NCBI GenBank assembly: GCA_004123355.1
Contig: SCHM01000004.1
Coordinates: forward strand, 1,798,001-1,862,000
Length of the DNA: 64,000 nucleotides
DNA from: Amphirosellinia nigrospora
Lineage: Eukaryota > Ascomycota > Sordariomycetes > Xylariales > Xylariaceae
Reading direction: 5' to 3'
Under the pieces are notes generated by a model. The model was not told the origin of the DNA and searched no databases. It saw only the letters and a list, made by a program, of their open reading frames with translations. Both the position numbers and the translations under genes were made by a program. Of this stretch, positions 58,970 through 64,000 are shown in pieces (positions within the stretch are counted from its first letter, which is position 1; the number at the start of each line of letters is the position of its first letter).

Positions 58970-59761
58970 ACGTTTCAAATACGAATAATAGTATTTCAAT
59001 ATCACTTTGGAACGCTATGCTTAGCGATTGCGTTTTAAGCTATCGTCAATGCTAGATGGCAATCACACATACCTCAGGCGCCCCGAGTCTAGCAAGAAAA
59101 GATATACTTTCTGTAACATTTTGTAGCAATAACGTTATGGCAGGGCCAATTCGGTTTATAGTAGTCGGCCGGAAGCTCACAGCTTCAAACAGACGGGACG
59201 GGCCAACCCAAGAGTAATGCATCTTGGAAAGTAAAGGTACCTAGAGTGGTACTTGGGATATATTTAGCCCATCACCGTATCGCATCATTAAATTAAGCAT
59301 TGAATCGATTTGAAGACATCGGTGCTATGAAAACTTGCCGTGTCAATCACCTTATACAGGAAACGTAAGAAATATAGAAATATCGTGTCTCGTGTGATAT
59401 CCACCACAACTCCAAGTTGTTGTACAATTTACCGGCAAGCTCCTCCAATGGATAAGGCCTAACACTCTGCTTGCTTTGGTCCGGATGAAGTAATGTACTG
59501 AGAGTGACTGGAGGCGTCTTCACTCATGTTTATCTCCGAGCGGCGTGGAGCACTTCCCATTCGCTGTGACCTCAACACTGTGACCGACCACACACAAACC
59601 TCGCTCATCATATGGTTGATGGCTAGCAGGCCACCATCGAAACCCCGATCCCGCATATAACCACGTATTACTCACTTCTCCTATAATTCAATTTTTTGCC
59701 CATGCTCTCTCCTAGATCACTCTCTCCCATACTAAACCCCACATAATAATAAAGATATTCA
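58970..59761. other. convergent spacer between ANP1 and the PEX4-like gene
   Basis: AT-rich 3' flanks. No gene recognised. Confidence 0.45.
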
Positions 59762-60418
59762 TCACGGACCGTCGTACCGACCCCTGTCCTGCGTACACCA
59801 GTACTCGGTCAGGCGTCTCGCGGCGAAGGTGTCGCCGGCGCGGATGAGGGCGGCGACGTCGACGTTGAGCGGGGAGTCGATGCCGGGGCAGGAGAGCAGC
59901 ATGCGCACGGCGCGCACGCACTCGAGGACGCTGTACGCGGGCGTCCAGGCCTCCTTGAGGAGGTCGAGGCAGATCTCGCCGTCCTTGAGCGACACGTTGG
60001 CGTGCACGATCTGCGTTCGGAACGCGATCTTGGGCGGCGCCAGCGGGTACGTCGGCGGGATCTCGATGCTCAGGAGCCAGCGGCCACCTGTTTTTTTTGC
60101 GGTCACGTCAGCGTGTATGTATGGCGCGGGCGGGCGGTGAATTGAGGAGATCATGGGAGAGAAGAGGAGATCTCTAGGAGAGAGAGAGAACGTGAGGAAG
60201 AGAGAGAGAGGGAGGGAGGTAGGGAGGGAGGGTTGTCCACGAACCGTCATAGCCTGCGCCGACGCCCTGTCCGTTGATGACGGCCTCCCATCGCAGAAGC
60301 TCGTCCTCATTCACGGGACCGAGGCGCTCGATGCCCGTCTCGGTCGGCGCCTCCTTCTCCAGACGGCGAGCTCGCGAAGCAGGCGTCTTGCCGCGCTGCG
60401 GGAGGAGCCTGACGACAT
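59762..60418 (-). CDS. PEX4: ubiquitin-conjugating enzyme (E2), Pex4-like
   Basis: Predicted peroxisomal E2 that monoubiquitinates the import receptor Pex5 for recycling. About 166 residues. The N-terminal helix is SRSAARRLLRELAVWR, followed by LGPVNEDELLRWEAVI, RWLLSIEIPPTYPLAPPKIA, and the catalytic region VHANVSLKDGEICLDLLK with the active-site Cys. The usual HPN triad appears as HAN. The remainder, AWTPAYSVLECVRAVRMLL and DSPLNVDVAALIRAGD, is closest to fungal Pex4 proteins. The two exons, 60245-60418 and 59762-60087, flank a 157-bp purine-rich intron. One missing base near 60354 joins the N-terminal helix to EAPTETGIERLGPV. E2 identity is sure; the Pex4 assignment is likely but not proven. 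Confidence 0.82.
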
Positions 60419-61482
60419 GGTTGTCTATTTCTTTTTCTTAAGTCCGCCCCGGTAGGTCTTGACCTGCGCGGTCGGGACAGGAATGCACCTCGAATACGTG
60501 GTCGAGTCACAGTCGCTGAACGAGGACTGGTTTGAAAAAGATCGGTGTGTCTATCTCTGGAGGGAGTTCGTTCCGAAATAGTTGTGAATTCGATGAGCAC
60601 TCGATAACCGACTTGCTACTAACTGGACTGCTTGCCGTATACTGTACAACTATAACTATAACCTTGTTGGATGCTCTAGATGGGATCTCCCAGCTTAAAA
60701 TCACGGCGCGGCATTGGTCAGAATTGGAACCGCTTGACAGGGGTATGACCTGATATCCACCTTGCTTCTAAGCGGGCCAAGCCGAGGTTTGCAACTGGAG
60801 GCTACATAGTATTGCGGGCTAGATTCTTCACGATCTATGAATCGAATCTAACGCAGAGGATGCTCTTCATTTTATCCCTGACAGAAATCACTACAGGAGT
60901 CGGTCAATGAAATGTGCATTTGATAGAGACACTATATAGCAAGGCATATGTTCATTATATTTGTACATAGCTAACTAGATGTGTCGGCTGGCAACGGCGG
61001 CGTTAGTATAGGTAGCTTAGCCTCATCGGCAATCTCTAAGACTCGCTTTTGGAGTCAAAACAACTACGGCAAATCTCCTGCCACAGCTCCCTTGCCATAA
61101 CCTCGGGTAGCCCTATTTCGAGAAGAAATCAACCTTCTCCGTCTGTCTCGGCGAAACCCTATGTTTTCGCCGATTGCAACCGTGCAGCCCCTCTAATTGA
61201 GGCGGATGGGGGGCCTTCCATAACAGTCACGGCTATCACCATAACCGTTATACTGGTAAGTTATACTTTGATAATGGGCTGCGCAAGTCCTGCATGGATG
61301 TAAATTTCAAGCAAAGCTCATTGGTGTGAGGCAGTGTGAGGACAATTGGCAATGACCCGCGTATTCCGACGCTTCGTCTCGACTTCTTGTTTTGTGACTA
61401 ATCGACAGCAGACCATCGAACTAGAAGGGATGGGCCGAGGAAGATTGACATGCTTGTGCATAAGAGTAGATCGTAAGGCTAC
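60419..61482. other. spacer upstream of the PEX4-like gene
   Basis: Upstream side of PEX4 and 3' side of the next gene. No gene recognised. Confidence 0.4.
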
Positions 61483-64000
61483 TCAAGAGCTACTGGACGC
61501 CCTCGGTTTCCAGAATTGCATCATCCTCGTCAAGCGCTTTGACTTGCTGGTTTTGGATTTCTTTTCCCCCTCAGTCTCAAATGGCACCTCCATGCTGAGC
61601 TTACTACGCTCTCCATGTGCACTACTGATGAGGCGACTTAAGCTGGCCAGGCTGGATCGACGACGTCCAAAAGCGGTAGTTGTGAAAGACGCCGGTCTTT
61701 GCTCATGGAACGGCATGTTTCTTGGCTGAACACCTGGGAACAAGCTCTCTCGGGTCATTGTCGAGTTTGCACTATGTATAGAAGGAGCATCCATAGACAG
61801 CCGGACAAGTTCTGGTCCTGGTTCACCCATCAACAAGGAGTGATATTGGTTGTCGTCAGTAACCGAGGATGGGGCCGTAGATATTCGATGGGCGTCGTAC
61901 GACATTGGCGAACGCGGTGAAGGGAACGAGGATGATTGACCCATTGAATACGGACTAACAGGCACCATGGGTGGCCCAGAAAAAATTGTTGAGGTTGCGT
62001 CAAACAGTGTAAATTCTCTTTGGGTTGTTTCCCGGCGTGGTGGTGTAGCCAGTGGGTCAGGGTTTTCCAAAGAGCTTGTAGATACCACTTCCCTTCTTGT
62101 AGCAATAGGGTAAGTTTGCTCCCTTGCAATAGTCTCCCTATAAAGACTACTGGAAGAATTTGCATTACTGACTCTTCTTGGTGCCGGCAAACTAGAACTA
62201 CTCCCCTTCCTATTGGTAGAGGACACCATTGATATTTCAGTTGGTGGATCGGCCAATTCTGCACTACGCTCCTGCCTTGGAGTAGAGGCTGCATCGTCCG
62301 TATCACGTCCATCGTCTTCATCTCCGGTAGTTGTGCCCTGCGACTCGCTGGTTGAATCTTCGGCTGCAGACTCACCGGTGTGGCTGTCTGCTTCCTCCTC
62401 CTCCTCCTCCTCCTCGAAAACATCTGCCATAGTAGAAGAGCTACCGAATCGGTGAATACTGAATCGTGCTCCTTCAAAAGGTGGCATTTCAGGTGCACTT
62501 TCAGCTCGACGATGATAATGCATTCCAGGACCACTGAAGCCTCTCATTCCAGCAGCACTATGGAGTTGTCGTTGGGCGGTACCCCAGCTTTTTGGGCCTC
62601 ATCCCACTGGGGGTCACGAGTTGGCGTATTGAATGGACCAAGTGCCGCATCGAGATCAATCATCGGGTATGCTGCTTCATCTTCGGGGCGGGCTTCAGGG
62701 CGTTTCCCTTTCCTAGGGTTTGGGGGCATGTGCTGGCTTGGATGAGTGCCTGTTTCCGTCCCAGGCGATTGATCAGTGGTTTCTGTGAAGTCATCTGTCT
62801 CGTCATCATTTGCAAAACGGGTTATAGGTGGTGTTTGTGATCGGCGACGGGCTTTTGATTTCTGAGCACGCGACTTCGAATTGCGTGTGAGTATTGAGCC
62901 AGCCCAAGACTTTACCCTTTTCTGTCTCTTTTTGCCAGATTTCTTCTTCTCTTCAACCGGAAGTGTGTCTTGGCTGATACCTGAGTCTTCTGCCGCTATA
63001 GTAACGTCGCTAGTGGACGTCGTAAGATCTGTGCATTCTTTCGTTGTTATGTCAACAGATGTTGTACTCGCCGGTCCAAATCTGGTAGGTGACCCGGCAG
63101 AAGCGAAAGAGTCAAATCCGAAAAATGTCCATCTTTTAGGAGTTCTTGTTGGAGTTGACATTGCTGAGGCAGAAGGGTTCGTCTCCGTTAGATCATTGAG
63201 CATTAGCATCGAGTTACGTCTCCTTGGTGATGTACTGCCCTCGATATCTACTGGAAGATTCGAAGTACGTTCTAGCACCGCGCCTGCAGTGCTTGGACGA
63301 GAGCTGGCTTTTATACGTGGGCCTGGGGAGCCTATAATAGCAGGTGAATCACGGTCGAGGTTCGTCGAGTTCGTAATAGATGCAATTGATGAGATGCTTC
63401 CAGACACGGAATGTCCTGGACGCACTGTACTGGTTGTATCCGTTGAAATTAGTGATAACGGGCGTGGTATGAACTCCAGCGTGTCAGAGAATCCAACCCG
63501 CGCACGTGTGGCTGGCTTTGGGCTCAGTTCCGGCATAGACTGACTCGGCTTTTCTGGAACTACATCCGGAACTGCGACCCCTTCGCCTGGAGTAGCCTCT
63601 CTAGCACTCGGTCCATCTCCGTCGATTCCCTTTTGATCCTTGACGTTGGGAAAGATGTATGGATCGCGAAATCCTGCGGGACTAGTAGGAGCACTACTAC
63701 CTCTCGACGAAGGGCTTGGGCTTGCCTGCAGTATTAGTGAGGTCATGGCTCGAAATGGCGCCAGAACGTCGATGGGAATGGCCTCTCTGGTGTCTACGAG
63801 GCCCATTTATTGGTGCTAAAGTTGGTGATGCAAATCCGCTTTCGCTCTTGGTCGGGCTCGTACTCATTAACGTGATTGGGTCCCCCGCCTTGAGTTTACC
63901 GCCAACGAATTCACTACCTCCGCGCCGGTGACCCATGTGGTTGGGGATAGTTCTAGGTGAAGGGGGCTGGAAGGAAGGGCTCAAAAGAGTCGGATCTGTC
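61483..64000 (-). CDS. large Ser/Pro-rich conserved fungal protein (annotated elsewhere as cell-wall proline-rich), 5' end beyond window
   Basis: At least 838 residues, open to the right edge, so the true start may lie outside. The N-terminal part SPSFQPPSPRTIPNHMGHRR then GGSEFVGGKLKAGD and HSHRRSGAISSHDL is conserved in Pezizomycotina proteins called cell wall proline-rich protein. Further blocks are TRARVGFSDTLEFIPRPLS, RPGHSVSGSISSIASI and PKRWTFFGFDSFASAG, then basic KKKSGKKRQKRVKSW, an acidic run of nine Glu (a CTC microsatellite near 62391-62415), and a C-terminus KSKRLTRMMQFWKPR. It has no signal peptide or membrane segment in the visible part, so a wall location is doubtful. Two slips that cancel lie near 63725 and 62562. 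Function unknown. Confidence 0.72.

Noticed and set aside
1-64000. CRISPR array, prophage, operon or biosynthetic gene cluster
   Set aside because: No regularly spaced direct repeats, and the gene structure is eukaryotic with introns; no polyketide synthase, peptide synthetase or terpene cyclase genes were seen.

Overview
The window looks like nuclear DNA of a filamentous ascomycete (Pezizomycotina, perhaps Sordariomycetes). The reasons are short GT-AG introns of about 54-200 bp with CTAAC/CTAAT-type branch sites, and the gene set: a class IV chitin synthase, a BtgE-type GH17 wall glucanase, a CYT-4-type mitochondrial RNase, a GT62 Anp1 mannosyltransferase and a Reg1-type PP1 subunit. I see no rRNA, convincing tRNA, CRISPR array, virus-like element or secondary-metabolite cluster.

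Layout, left to right. 0-4.5 kb: a possible C-terminal ORF fragment, then a class IV chitin synthase whose frame changes very often. 4.5-8.8 kb: no gene seen. 8.8-13.6 kb: WD40 protein (+) and a five-exon secretory lipase (-), convergent. 14.9-19.7 kb: BtgE-like glucanase (-) and a small Ser/Thr-rich GPI-anchor-type protein (-) whose anchor signal lies in a separate last exon. 20.4-26.8 kb: CYT-4/Dss1-like RNase (+) and Reg1-like PP1 regulator (-), convergent. 26.8-33.0 kb: no gene seen. 33.0-44.3 kb: the densest block, with TRM5 (-), AlkB-like dioxygenase (+), NUS1 (-), SEC10 (+) and a YOX1-like homeobox factor (-). 45.9-54.5 kb: NAD kinase (-), exosome RRP46 (-), PP2A activator RRD/PTPA (+) and a basic proline-rich conserved protein (-). 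54.5-57.8 kb: spacer with a 560-bp terminal-inverted-repeat element flanked by a 9-bp target duplication (MULE-like MITE). 57.8-64 kb: ANP1 (+), PEX4-like E2 (-) and a large Ser/Pro-rich conserved protein (-) that runs off the right edge.

The genes are mostly unlinked housekeeping functions: secretion and glycosylation (SEC10, NUS1, ANP1), wall synthesis (chitin synthase, glucanase, GPI protein), RNA processing (TRM5, RRP46, CYT-4), phosphatase control (Reg1, PTPA) and DNA repair (AlkB). I do not see a coordinated new system.

The main caution is sequence quality. Thirteen conserved genes, several of them expected to be essential, carry 28 one-base frame slips (20 missing, 8 extra base), many in short homopolymers. 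With them allowed for, every exon sum is a multiple of three. This fits uncorrected indel errors better than mass gene decay. Coordinates below are genomic spans, and protein lengths assume those slips are errors.
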